Shown: piece after piece, positions 52,869 through 64,000 of the stretch
Position numbering within the stretch: position 1 is the first letter of the stretch
Layout of the letters: each line of letters opens with the position of its first letter
Position numbers and translations under genes: made by a program
Source: Thunnus maccoyii
Taxonomy: Eukaryota; Chordata; Actinopteri; Scombriformes; Scombridae
Assembly (NCBI RefSeq): GCF_910596095.1
Contig: NC_056552.1
Location: 15,325,111 to 15,389,110 of the forward strand
Length of the DNA: 64,000 nucleotides
Direction: 5' to 3'
The notes under the pieces: generated by a model
Told to the model about the DNA's origin: nothing
Seen by the model: the letters and a program-made list of their open reading frames with translations, nothing else
The model's database searches: none

Positions 52869-55800
52869 ATGAGTGATTCAGAACAGCAACAAGTAAGTCA
52901 GCGTCATTTAGGCAACTTTTAACATCTTTCAGTGTGTGAATGTTGTATTGAACAAACTACAGTCTCAGTTTGGGGCGCACAGCGTGCCAGCTGGTCCCTC
53001 TGTCTGGTGCTGTTAAGTTATTTTGCTGCAGTGGTAGAGAAATAATTTCCTTTAATTAGTGAAAAACAGTAAATGTTTAGACGGAATCAATCATTTCCTG
53101 ACGTTTCACGAAGCTTCTCTTCATTTTGTAGTCATTTTATACTCATATATTGATCTTCAGATTGTTTTATTGGTTTATAAGGCACTACATGGTTTTGCAC
53201 CAGACTGCTTTTCTGAAATGCTTTTAGTTTATGAACCAGGAAGGCCCCTCAGATCCTCTGGTTCTTCTTTCAGCTGTTCCACAATCAGAGATGGGGACTC
53301 GAGTTTCCACTTAAATCGCGCACACAGTGATTAGACTTGACTCGGAGATTTGGGACTCGTGAACGATCTTTATTTTATTTATTTTTCTGGCGCATTAACG
53401 TCGAGGAAATGTCATTCCCTCATTTATTATCGTGCGTAACTTTACGCATCTGGTGCGCGCTTCCACAGATGACTGTCAGCTGCAGCAACAACACCATGGC
53501 GAGCACACCTGCAGCTGCTGTGCCATTTGTCAAAACATTTGGCTATAACAGCTTCACACAAGGCCCAAACAAAAGAATCACTAAATACAAGCTTTCATTG
53601 TGTGTTTTGTCATACTGCAATAGCCTGTCTAAAATGATCATAGACCAAACAACTGATCAACGCTGAGTCTGTAATGGAGTGATGATAATACAGTACATGC
53701 ATTGAATTCCTTAGATATAGCTGTGCAGTGTTCAGATGGCAAGCAGCAGCAGACATAACGCTCATTACAACCATAAGAGACTCGAGACTCGACTTGGACT
53801 TGCCAAAACTGACTTGTGAGCATTTCTGCCACAAGGCCCCCCCCCCTCCCAAAAAAATGATGATGCTTTCAGCCCTTATGCTCAAAGCCTACAGAGGAGC
53901 TGAAAATATTGATATTTTTAAACATAAACTACAAACCATCCATTTAGTCTGACTTTTATGTAGTGTTTTATAATTTTACGGTTTTATTATTATTACTTAT
54001 ATTATACTTTTATCTTCATTATTTTATCTATTTTGTGTAGTATTTCACAATTTTATTTATATTTTTATTGCTTGTATTATCTTATCTTTTTTATTTTAAC
54101 TACCCATCTTTTCTCTTATTCAAATAACATTTTGCTTGTTAATTATTTTACTGTGCATTAGTCTCTAAATCCATTTTTTACATCCTACTTTTTATCAGTT
54201 GCCTGTAAAGCACTTTGAATGCTATTTTATTTGTTTGACAGGTGCTATATAAATAAAGTTTGATACTCTTAACTGTTTTTATTATTATTATCATTTTATT
54301 TCCATATGGCCTTTATCCACCAGGAGGCAGAGAAAGTGTCTCAGCCTCAGTGGCCTGAGAATGGAGAGGATTGGAGTGATGGAGAGGATGGGACAAACAT
54401 GGACTGTGGGCTCCTGCAGGCCATGGCTGAGGAGGATGAGGAGATCAACGTCTACAATGAGGAGACGTTTGGGATGGGTGTGTAGATGCCTTAATACTCC
54501 TCTTCAAATGGGGCAACAGGAGTATTGATGCCAAACTACAGTACACAGTAAAAAAGATAAAACATTTGGGAAATATTTCTATTCACTTTCTTGCTGTGAA
54601 TAGCACTCTGTGTGTTAAATATGAAGCTACAGCCAGTAGCTGGTTAGCTTAGCTTAGCATATAGACTGGAAAAAGCTTTCTGCTGGACTTCAGCTTGATA
54701 TTTAAACAGACATGACTGGTATCAAGTTTCTCATTTAACTCTGAGCAAGAGAGCAAAATGTTGAACTGTTCCTTTTAAGGCAACAAACTTTAATACAACT
54801 TTGAATGAGGCAATTTAACTTAGAGTTAAGGTAACTCATGTCTGTACATTAAATTGTTCCCACTCTGAGTTGGCAGTTTATAAATGAGCTTCCAGTTAAG
54901 TCTGATCGATCATTAATACATTTGTTCTACTATTGTATGAAGGATACTCCAGCTGCTTAAAATTACAATATTCGGGTCATTGCTAGCAGCCGCAGTCAGT
55001 TCAGGATCAATATATGACTCATCTGTAAGGTTGCCACTCACAATTATTTTCATTATCGATTTAATTTGCAGATTATTTTTTCTTAATTTATGAATCATTT
55101 AGTCCACAAAATGTCACATAATTGTGAAAAAATGCTCATTTTGTTACAAGACTGAACTCAATATTTTAAGTTCTGAAAGTGAAAACTAGATGATTCAAGT
55201 TGACCTGACTTGAAACTGACAAATCTTGTATCTAATTACAATGTATTGATCATTTTAGCTCATTTACCTGATAAGGTTTTACAGTCTAGAGGAGTCTGGT
55301 GTAAAGTAATATGAACTCTGAAGATTTTTGTTTGTAATTCTTTCTCACTTTGCAATGAATAAATGATAAAATGATGAAGATAGAAAGTTATCAGGACTCA
55401 CTCATTTTTGTTAAAGCAAGTTTTGTTGTTGGTTTGTTGTCGCAACTTTTTTTTATTATTATTAAATGCCGATAAATTATATTTCTACGACCCAACAACT
55501 TGTGATCCTTATTCATGCCAAAGAATATAAATTGGCATTTTTTTGGCATTATTACAGTGTAAAAAGGTGTCCTCAGTGTATTTCTGCTTGTATCTGTATC
55601 ATAGATCTAGATGCACATGGGACCACAGAGGATCCCAGCAGCGGTCTCCTCCAGTTTGGAGAGCCACCACCTCCTCCACCAACACCACAACCACCACCAG
55701 ACCTTAAACCCCCATCCCCTCACAGCTCCCCCTCCCCTCCCAGACACCGCACGCAGTATCTGCCCCGGCCTCGCAGAGGGAGGGGGCAGAGGGGAGGGCT

Positions 55801-58800
55801 GGGCAGGGGCCAGATGTTTGAAGACCCAGCTGTGATGAGGATAGTAGAGGGGCGACCAAGCCTCAAGGTGATGCAGATTAATTTATTTGTCTGAAAACTG
55901 GGATAAGACAGCTCATAGCAGCTTGTCCTCATTTTGGTCTGTTTTACTTTAAGAGTCTCGACAGTGCCATAGTGGACTGTGGGAACGCCATGTACCAGAA
56001 AACCTTTGAAGATGATGTAAGTGTTAACTTTTAAAGACATTTCATTTCTGCCAAACTCTTTGTTCATGCTGCTAATTTTCCTTTTGCTGTTCATTTTTAT
56101 TTTTTTCCCGTAGTGGATGGTACCATCTTATAGAAAGACCAGAAAAATCTCAGGATCTATACTTCAGGTTCAGATCACCAAAGAACACATGCTATAATAT
56201 GTACGACAATGGGTTACCTAAACAAACATCTGTCTGATTTTATTCTGTTTTGTAGGACAGTGCTGTAGTGTGTGTGATTGATGGTCACAGAGGCAGAGGT
56301 CAGCACCTGACCTCCAACTTCCTGGATTTGCCATATCCTGTCTCTTCCTTCAGGGGCAGGAGAGGGGAACCCAGAGGGCCCTACTTCAGAAGACAGTTTG
56401 GCCAAAGAGGCCCCGCTCAGGTGGAGACTTAATTTTACCAAACAAGCATTTCTTTTAAAGGATTAGTTTGACATTTTGGAAGTGCCCATATTCACTTTCT
56501 TGCAGAGTTGGATGGGAAGATTGATGCAGCTCCTGCCTGTCAGTTCAATATATGGCTGGAGCCAAGTGTTAGTTAGCTTAGCTTAGCACATACCTTTAGA
56601 TACATAGAGCCAGGCTAGCTGTTTCCCAGTCTTTATGCTAAGCTAAACCCATCAGCTGTTGGCTTCAGATTCTTATTTACAGTACAGACATCAGTGGTAT
56701 CATCTGTCAGCACAAAAATGTCTAATTATTGCTTTTAGGGCTGCAACTAACAATTATTTTCATTATTGATTAATTGATTTTCTTCATGGTTAATCAATTA
56801 GTGGTTAGGTCTATAAAATGTCAGAAAATGGTGATAAATGTTGTTTCCAAAGCCAAAGGTGCAACCTCAAATGTTTTTGTCCTGACGAACAGTCCACAAC
56901 CTGAAGATTGATCGATTTACTATCATAGAAGTCAAAAGACATCAGAAAATATTAATTTCTAGTACTATATACATTTGAGAGGCTTGAACCAGAGAATTTT
57001 AGATTTTTTTTTTTCTTAAATGACTGACAACCATTAATCGATTATCAAAATAGTTGGTGATTAATTTTGTCAATCTTTCTCTTGCAGGTACATGCACCCA
57101 TGATACCAGGATCACCCATCTTCTCACGTCAACCATTAACCCCACGGCAGCATTACAATCAGGTTTATTCCATAATAAATCAGAACTATTCTGATACATC
57201 AAATATTATATTACTATATTAAATGCATTTACTCAGTTTTTTTTTTTTTTTTTTGTTGAATATATCCAATCAGACAGGGGGCTTTATGTATCCTACGAGC
57301 CGGCCTTGCCCCTCCACTCCTCGGTCTCTGACTCCTAAGATGATGCAACTTCGCTTCGGTGCCAACTCACCAAGGCCGTCCCCCTTTTACAGCCCCTCAT
57401 CTAATCCAGTGCAGCATTTCAGGTGTGTGACCACCTCGTATCTTTCATGAATGTTTGATTTGTGGCTTGACATGTTTGTCAGCCAAGTTTGAGTATCAAG
57501 TATATTTATAACTTGGCAGTGTTGTTCATCCCTCGAATGTGTTTATATAAAACTCTCATCGACCTGACATTCATAAATCATGAAATCCCCAGCATTACTG
57601 TGTATTTACAGGGTAAAGTGGGACTAATGGATAACTGTACCATCTGGATATAAAAGATGCAGCTGTATATCCCCAAAGCTGGTGCACAACTGAACTTAAT
57701 TCTTGATTTGTATAATCAAAGGAAATATTGATACGTCAGTTTGAAATAGATTTATAGCATAACACACTTCAGACTGCAAACTGACGATGGCAGCACACTG
57801 AAATTAACTTATTGATTAAACTCTTTATCACACATCCAAGATATTTATTAGCTAAAAAAAATAAAGTTGACACTGGATTTAATTAACATTATCTGTTTAA
57901 TATGGACATCTTTACTAGGCTATGTACATATAACAGCCACTCCATCAGATCTTCGTGGAAAATGACGAGGGTTGGTGCTTTTGAATATGACGTCTTTGTC
58001 TGACCCACAGGTACCCGGGTCCAGTCACCCAGCTCCACCCACAACATAAACGACTACTTAGTCAAAAGCAGCGAATATTCCAAAGGTCAGTGCTTTTTTT
58101 GATTTTGAATATATTTTTTCGTATTCAGAATGTTATTAATAAACTAGGAATATGTTTATTAATAGAAAACCAGAGGGCTGGGATCCTTACTTTAATCTGA
58201 TGACATCCAAAGAGAAGGAGTGGATCACCCGGCTGCAGATGATTCAGCTGCAAAGTGAGAATCCATACCTGGAGGACTACTATTACCAGGTAGGAAATCA
58301 AAGCTTTGCTCTAATGTCTTATTATTCATTGTTGCTTTTGTGCCAAATAACCCATCTTTTGCTCCTTTGCTTTTTTTTTGGTATTTTCTGTATGATCTAA
58401 GAAAATTAAATAAGGGAATGGGATTTCATGACTGGTGTACTTAACCACTGTCACAGGAGTACTATCGACGAATAGAAGCTAAGATGGCAGAGGAAGAGCT
58501 GGGCATCAGGAGCAAGAGGGAGCCACCCAAACTCACCACACCTTACATCACGAAAACTGACCACCAGTACACACCAGGTTCTTTTCACCTTTTGATCAAA
58601 TTTGTCTACAGTGGTTATGGGAGGGTAATACATGTCCTTTTCTGCTTGAATTTGCCAAAAACCTTTTAATGTTATTTAGTCAGTGGTGTTTTTCTCTTTC
58701 AGTGGTGCACATTGAAGGCTCTTTGGGTCAAGTTGCTGTGTCCACATGTTACTCTCCTCGACATGCCATCGGTGCTGTTCATGCCGTCCAAGCTCAGGGT

Positions 58801-60320
58801 CCACTCGAGGTGACTGTTTTTGAGACAACATTTAGCATCTTAGGAGTGCTTTTATTTGCCCTTCCTGATACTGAGATTGTTTTCCACATTACAGGAACAA
58901 AAAGACACCAGACAACAGCGGTTAGAGGTCCTCAGTAAAATAGAAAAGGTATCTGGTTAGTTCTTCTGGTGCAGTGAGATGCCTTTTGTTTTTTGGGGTT
59001 TTTTTTTTCCTTCCAACCTCCTTCCTTTAACACTCAGTTATACCTGTTCTGCCATGCAGCTGTTCATGGTTTTGTTGGAAGTCGAGGAGACGGAGAGGAT
59101 GAAAACCACAGTCCTGTCTGAAGCAGAAGAAAGAAGGTTGATGGAGAAGACCCAGAGGAAGGTGGAGCACATCTACTCCCAGCTGCAACACCACGATCCC
59201 CTGTGAGTTTTATTTATCTATATATATGAAATATCCTGCCACTTGCAAAAAATGATGTATAAATGTTGTTTTGTGTCTAGCTTTTTATATCATAGTTCAC
59301 ATTTTGTTGGATACTGAAATTGAGTAATGAATTTTCTCAAACGTTCTGATGTAGAGATTCAGGAGGAGAGTTTCTTCCTTTCCTACTGGTCTCAAAAGGC
59401 AAAAAGCTTCTTGCCCGTCTGCTTCCATTTCTGAAACATGATTCTGCAATAATGATCCTGAGGATTGTGACCTCTAACCTACCTACACTGATGAGCAGAG
59501 ATGCAGATGAGGTAGGGCAGTGCTTCCCAATGTTTTTTCTCAGCATTGTTGTGTTGCAATAAAAGGAAATTAACACGTTTTAAAGTATTAACAAAGCTCA
59601 TCACTGTCACTGTTCACTTTTTAGGCTCTTCCAGTGCTCTACCCATCTCTCCTGAATGTGATCGGAGGCCTGACATTCAGTCAGCTAATCGGGGTCCTCA
59701 GAGATCTGACATCATCTGAGTCTCTAACGACATATGAGTCCCTCACGCTGGCGTGTCAGAACAAGGTCTGTGCTCCGTGTTGCTGCATGGGCCATTTTTA
59801 CTGAAAGGTTTTTTTGAGACTCTTTTCTTTCTCTTTCAGTTCGGACTGTCCTTACTGTATGCTCTCCTGTCCCAAGGAGAGAAGTTGCTGTCCTCTGGTG
59901 TTCCTCTAGAGCCCAGCATCGGTGACTTTGAGACCTGGTGGGGATCTTTAGTCTTATATTACACAAAGGGAGATAATTTTAACATCTGTCTGAGATTGTG
60001 ACGCAAGTGTTTCTGTTGTCCTTTAGGACCGACACAATATTCCAGGTGGCGGGACAGCTATCGCAGTGTTCACTGGTGGAGCCACTCGTCATGCCCTCAA
60101 ACCTGCTCACTCTCTTCTGCCGTTACCTGGACAAGCGCACTGTGCATCAGCTGAAAAGCAACATGGAGTAAGTTATTTTTTTTTACATTTTGATGCAAGA
60201 GGAAGAGATTTTAACACTCTGTATACAAAAAAATACTTATTTTGAGAACATGGACCCATGGAATGTTATTTAATATCTTTATTTAGGTCTGCGACAGGAT
60301 TCCTGGCTCTTCCATCTTAA
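52869..60320 (+). CDS. patl2: PATL2, Pat1-family mRNP/P-body protein
   Basis: Pat1 proteins link decapping factors and repressed mRNAs; PATL2 (frog P100) is mainly an oocyte mRNP protein. Nineteen coding exons: 52869-52892, 54324-54477, 55605-55867, 55954-56016, 56114-56167, 56256-56420, 57088-57162, 57274-57422, 58011-58085, 58166-58289, 58457-58577, 58703-58809, 58895-58948, 59060-59202, 59355-59511, 59625-59765, 59840-59937, 60027-60167 and 60287-60320; total 713 aa, all phases agreeing. Residues 9-60 are acidic ([16 protein letters not shown], the Pat1 N-terminal motif). A Pro-rich and RG-rich region follows ([16 protein letters not shown]). From about 343 the Pat1 core starts: [53 protein letters not shown], then the helical C-terminal domain to [20 protein letters not shown]. 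That last part fits PATL2 better than PATL1. Exon 1 and the start are less sure than the rest. Confidence 0.93.
53150..54265 (+). mobile_element. L2-type LINE, 3' end (with a nested insertion)
   Basis: In PATL2 intron 1. The upstream part encodes the end of an L2 reverse-transcriptase frame ([20 protein letters not shown], then [10 protein letters not shown]). After an interruption at about 53286-53815 the frame tail resumes ([20 protein letters not shown]) and the element ends with GTAAAGCACTTTGAATGC and GGTGCTATATAAATAAAG, the L2-like 3' tail. It is 5'-truncated, as LINE copies usually are. Confidence 0.75.
53286..53815. mobile_element. Repeat nested in the L2 LINE (GATGGGGACTCGAG ends)
   Basis: Starts CAGAGATGGGGACTCGAG and ends in ACTCGAGACTCGACTTGGAC wording, a style of a common teleost non-coding element. 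It splits the LINE, so it is the younger of the two. The exact ends are uncertain. Confidence 0.55.
54575..54790 (+). repeat. Dispersed teleost repeat (TTAGCTTAGCTTAGCA family), copy 1
   Basis: In PATL2 intron 2: ATTCACTTTCTTGCTGTGAA, then AGCTACAGCCAGTAGCTGGTTA and TTAGCTTAGCTTAGCATATAG... The same family recurs at 56462. Confidence 0.65.
55028..55240 (+). mobile_element. GCTGCAAC-end MITE, copy 6 (3'-truncated)
   Basis: In PATL2 intron 2: CAATTATTTTCATTATCGAT, CCACAAAATGTCACATAATT and TTGTGAAAAAATGCTCATTT. Only the left half is clear. Confidence 0.55.
56462..56725 (+). repeat. Dispersed teleost repeat (TTAGCTTAGCTTAGCA family), copy 2
   Basis: In PATL2 intron 6. Shows CATATTCACTTTCTTGCAGA, GTTAGCTTAGCTTAGCACAT, GAGCCAGGCTAGCTGTTTCC and GTCTTTATGCTAAGCTAA; the order of words matches copy 1 and many fish loci. 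Confidence 0.75.
56737..57087 (+). mobile_element. GCTGCAAC-end MITE, copy 7, abutting PATL2 exon 7
   Basis: Begins AGGGCTGCAACTAACAATTA and runs through AAAATGTCAGAAAATGGTGA, CCACAACCTGAAGATTGATC and AAAATAGTTGGTGATTAATT to CTTTCTCTTGCAG, where PATL2 exon 7 starts at 57088. The family normally ends in a TTGCAG-containing inverted repeat, so the splice acceptor coincides with the element's end. Confidence 0.75.
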
Positions 60321-61170
60321 GGTGGATGGTAGCAAATGAGACGTTCAGCTAATGACCGGGTTGTGGTGAGCACCAGGGTGAAAGGAGCAGAAGTGAAGCC
60401 CTGACAAAAATTCCTCAGTGTTCATCATAACACAAGATATGTAATATACCTGTGTTCAAAATAATTTGATTCTTATTCCTTTTGCCCTTCTCCCTCCTCC
60501 CTTCACATTTTTGCACACCCAAAACCTGTTTCCCTTTTTTATTTCCTTTATCTGATCTTTTTACTTTCCTCTGTTTGGTCTCCAGTAGGTTACATCAGTG
60601 CAGTTTTCTCTGAAATCACAAATCCAAGTTTGTTTTTTTTCTTTAATTTTCCCAAACAAGTGTTTTCCATGAGATTACCATATACTGTAGGTGGTAACTT
60701 TGCATTATGTTGTGGATGGAGTTAGTTACTTATCTGTCTTCTATCTAACCACTCAGCATTTACACATTTCCAAATGTTCTATCTAAATAGTAGTTACTTT
60801 TAGAAGAAATTTGAGGTATCACTTCCTAAGATAAATGTGTTGGATCAGATATTGGTGACCACGTTGAGGATTGTATAGTAATTTATGATTGTACAGCTGA
60901 ACCTATGTTGTTTATAATAACCACTATAGAAGTTGTCATGGCATGGCCCATCAACATAAGCCATGCAGTTTTGGGTTTTTTGTAAAAAGGCATGCATTGT
61001 GTGTATACATGTGTAGCAATACTAATTATGATGTATTTGATGTAATTTTCCATCTTAGATGCTTCAGTTGTAAAGAGATTTTTATTTATTGTATTCATTT
61101 GGAAACAGGAATAACTTAAATCGCACCCTTGTAGAGCACTTGCAACATAAATAAAAAAAATCTTTAAAAA
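60321..61170 (+). other. PATL2 3' UTR
   Basis: Follows TAA at 60318-60320. AATAAA lies at 61150-61155, implying a UTR of about 850 nt. Confidence 0.5.
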
Positions 61171-64000
61171 TGCTCAACAGTTTGATGTAGTTTGCATTTT
61201 AGCTCCAGCCAAGGAGGACTTCACTACATCAGGTACTCCTTCTTGCTTCTGTGTATCAGATTTTACTTTAGTCTGGTTTGGGTGGTGCTGCAGTTCTCAG
61301 CTGGCTCAAGCTGGAGTCACATTGTTACACCGAATCTCAGTAAGAAATCTGCAGTCCAGATTTCCTGTGTTTTTTCCTTAGGGGAGTTTAGTTTTAACCA
61401 AACTAATAATGATGAAACACCAGTGTGTGACATTCCTTAAAGGGAGTTAATGGCAGCAGGACAGCAGGATGATGCAGTATTCACACATGAGAAAACAACA
61501 ACACAGTCCTGTTGTTTGTATTTACCACTGCATGAGTTGGATGTAATGAATGAATGAAAAGGAGAAATGCAGAAGAGGAAATGAAACTGAAAGAGCATCT
61601 GTCTCCATGGTAAATCTGTGAAGTGTTTATTGGTTATTTATTTCTGCTGTAGAACATAACCACCATGAAAGTATCAAAAAATGTTAAACATTTTATCTCT
61701 CTCATTCACTGACTTTATTCTCATTACCACAGCTCTCTTCATTCACTCTTAGCTCGCACAAGTTGATGCAGCTGTGGTGTCTGTGTTTGACCAATCAGCG
61801 ATGGTCAGCACAACAAACCCTGACCCAAAAGTTCTTATACCCCCCAAAAACAAGCAGACAATTTTAGGGGGATAAAATAATCTTCCTGGAACTTCATGTA
61901 GTTCCTGGTTCCTTGCATGGAAACATAAGTAGGCGACCCGAATTCCTCAAAAGGTTCTTACTCCGGGAAAGTTCCTGCGGTGGAAACACAGCTTATCTGG
62001 TATATGAGAGGAAGGAATAGCAGAACACAAATATAGTTTCAAATCTAAATGTATCGAGTGCTGTACAGAGCAGAACTCCAAATAAACTCACTGAGATATG
62101 GGATTCGCAAAATGCAAGTCAAGTTATGCCAATGACCAAGTGTACTAATGAGAAGGAGGCTGCAGTGAAGAAGAGAGAAATAAACAGTAACAGGTGTGAC
62201 TGGTGGCAGGACACTGTCATTAATGTGACTGTATGCATAACTTCAGTACTCTGCCAGCACTGATAAGTTATTTAATGTGCCCTATTTCTCTTGACTACTA
62301 TAATGTTGTTATCCTGTTAGCCATTCATTTTATTTAGTTTAGGCTTTGATAGTTGGCTCATCAAATATTTGGATTGAAAGTGAGTTGGATTCATGGAAGA
62401 ATTGGTAGTTTTTAAGATTAAATTAGTTTTAAGGAAGAGTCTTAACTGTGGCCTCCAGTAGTGCCTGAAACTGCAGCAGCCAGCACTCGAGGAGGAGAGG
62501 CATTACTCTACCTAAATCTAATATTTTTCAAACATTGCTTTTCTTGCCATTGACAATTCACATACATAGTTTTTATATACAAGGAATATATGTATTTATT
62601 TCTTTGCATAACAAGAGTACCAAAGTGCAACATCAATATAAAGATTTGAGACTTTAAATTATAAATATTAGTTTATTAAACCCTCTGCTATGTCCTCCTC
62701 TGGATTCTTCAGTATCTGTCCCAGGACCACAGTCTACAAAGTGTACAGCTCACAGAAAAGGCCTTGAGAGAGGCCCTGAAATGTCTCTTGAAATCAAAAT
62801 TGGGAATTTTGCATAGAAATCTGCTATATTGTCACCCAAAACCCTAATCATTTTCACATTACTAGAAGGCAATGGTGATATTAAATGTTGTTTTTTTCTG
62901 TGATTCATTCTTATGAAATGCATTGAAGTGATTTTTCCCCTCTCACAGCTGTCAGTGTGGGTTTATTTGCAGCAGGTTTAGAGCAACATTGTTGAGCAAA
63001 GTTGTTTCCAATGCCAACTAGTGTTTCACACTCAACAGTTGGAGTCCACTGGATGTCAACCAAACACTGAGTCAGAGCCATTTTGGCCAGCCTCCTTATA
63101 ACAGCTGCACTCATCTGGGCAGGAATACACATCGCAGACATGGCTCTGTGGAGTCCAGGAATCTTTGTTGAACAGTGGTCGCACTGTGGTCTTCAGCCCA
63201 CGTTTTTTTTATGGTAAACAGAGCGACACACTAACATCCTGACCGCCAAACCCCACCCTCACCTCATCTGTACCAACACATCCTCCTATGGATTAGTGCC
63301 ATGAAACCACTTCAGCATTAACAGCTGTCTTATGTCATTAACTGACACAATTTGGCTTTGTATCATGTCATTTGTGTGTTTTAAAAATAGTTTGTTTTAG
63401 TACTCAATGTGGTTTCATACTATGATAGTACAGGTGTACAAGGCAACAGATGTCAGTTGAGAGCAGGTACAGGAGACACTGATTATTTGTCTTTGGCCTT
63501 CTTGAAAACCATCATGACATTGTGTCTTCACCTCTGTGTGGGAGGTCTACACAGGCTATCAATGTGATTGAGTGTATTCTGTGAAGATTTGTGAGGAAAT
63601 ACAGTAAACTGACCTTCCAACTCTCAACAGTTTAATACAGATATACATTTTACTCTCAGAACACGTGTCAGTCACAGAAACCACTGACCTGTAAAAGCTC
63701 TTTCCAGGCAAGGAACCTTTAAACAAAGTGTCTACAACCACACTAGCATCTGTGTGAGGCTGAGGATTTTTTAGCTAAATGCTAACAGCAACATATTGCT
63801 GCCACCATGACAATAAATATTCATGTTATAACATGATATTTTTTGTGTTATTCTGAGATATTTTCTCGTTATTACTAGATATCAGGTTATTTATTTTTTA
63901 CAAGAAACATTTCTTGTAATGACAACATATCACTTTATCTGATTAGAACACAAAACTTTCTCATCATTTCACAAAATGAATGTATCTCATTAAACATCTC
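61171..64000. other. Right-end intergenic space
   Basis: No gene seen on either strand. Short open stretches show no splice context or family match. A dispersed repeat lies at about 61825-61995; the final 200 bases are very AT-rich. Confidence 0.5.
61825..61995. repeat. Dispersed teleost repeat (GTTCCTGCGGTGGAAACAC end)
   Basis: Shows TTCCTGGAACTTCATGTAGT, TTCCTTGCATGGAAACATAA and GGGAAAGTTCCTGCGGTGGA, wording that recurs across fish genomes and probably derives from a DNA transposon. Ends not resolved. Confidence 0.45.

Noticed and set aside
53286-53815. Open frame [20 protein letters not shown] within the nested repeat.
   Set aside because: Lies inside a non-coding repeat and shows no protein family features.
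62911-63141. 76-residue minus-strand frame near the right end (MSAMCIPAQMSAAVIRRLAK).
   Set aside because: No splice context and no recognised family.

Overview
This is a window of vertebrate nuclear DNA, almost certainly from a spiny-rayed (percomorph) teleost fish. The genes are split by short GT-AG introns. Their proteins are fish-like orthologues of known vertebrate genes. The spaces between them hold short inverted-repeat DNA elements and LINE tails of the kind scattered through percomorph genomes. There are no operons, CRISPR arrays or bacterial signals, and I recognised no retrovirus, LTR element or Polinton.

Layout. On the minus strand, from left to right: the 5' part of PGAP3 (GPI-anchor lipid remodelling, running off the left edge); MYLPF (fast-muscle regulatory myosin light chain); a sesquipedalian/PHETA-like PH-domain gene; a three-finger C2H2 zinc-finger gene; a divergent RhoG-like GTPase; a second three-finger zinc-finger gene, clearly a duplicate of the first; and PKMYT1 (the Wee1-family inhibitory kinase of Cdk1). 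At about 33.0-33.15 kb the direction flips across a short shared promoter. On the plus strand follow ELOB (elongin B), TGFB1I1 (Hic-5, a paxillin-family LIM adaptor) and PATL2 (a Pat1-family P-body/mRNP protein). The last 2.8 kb shows no gene.

I rebuilt exons by eye from splice sites, reading phase and remembered family sequences. For nine of the ten genes a complete coding region results, with every junction in phase: MYLPF, PHETA-like 271 aa, ZNF-A 365 aa, RhoG-like 190 aa, ZNF-B 360 aa, PKMYT1 603 aa, ELOB 119 aa, TGFB1I1 462 aa and PATL2 713 aa. The genes do not form one pathway. Two of them (MYLPF, TGFB1I1) carry perfect CArG boxes near their promoters, fitting muscle/SRF control. PKMYT1 has an E2F-type site plus a CHR-like site, fitting cell-cycle control.

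Points most worth a second look: the RhoG-like GTPase has lost three invariant residues (12, 35 and 61) yet keeps an intact frame and a CAAX box; an unannotated-looking 51-nt in-phase cassette exon lies in TGFB1I1 intron 1; a splice acceptor of PATL2 sits exactly at the end of a transposon copy; and two MYLPF exons are fused into one.
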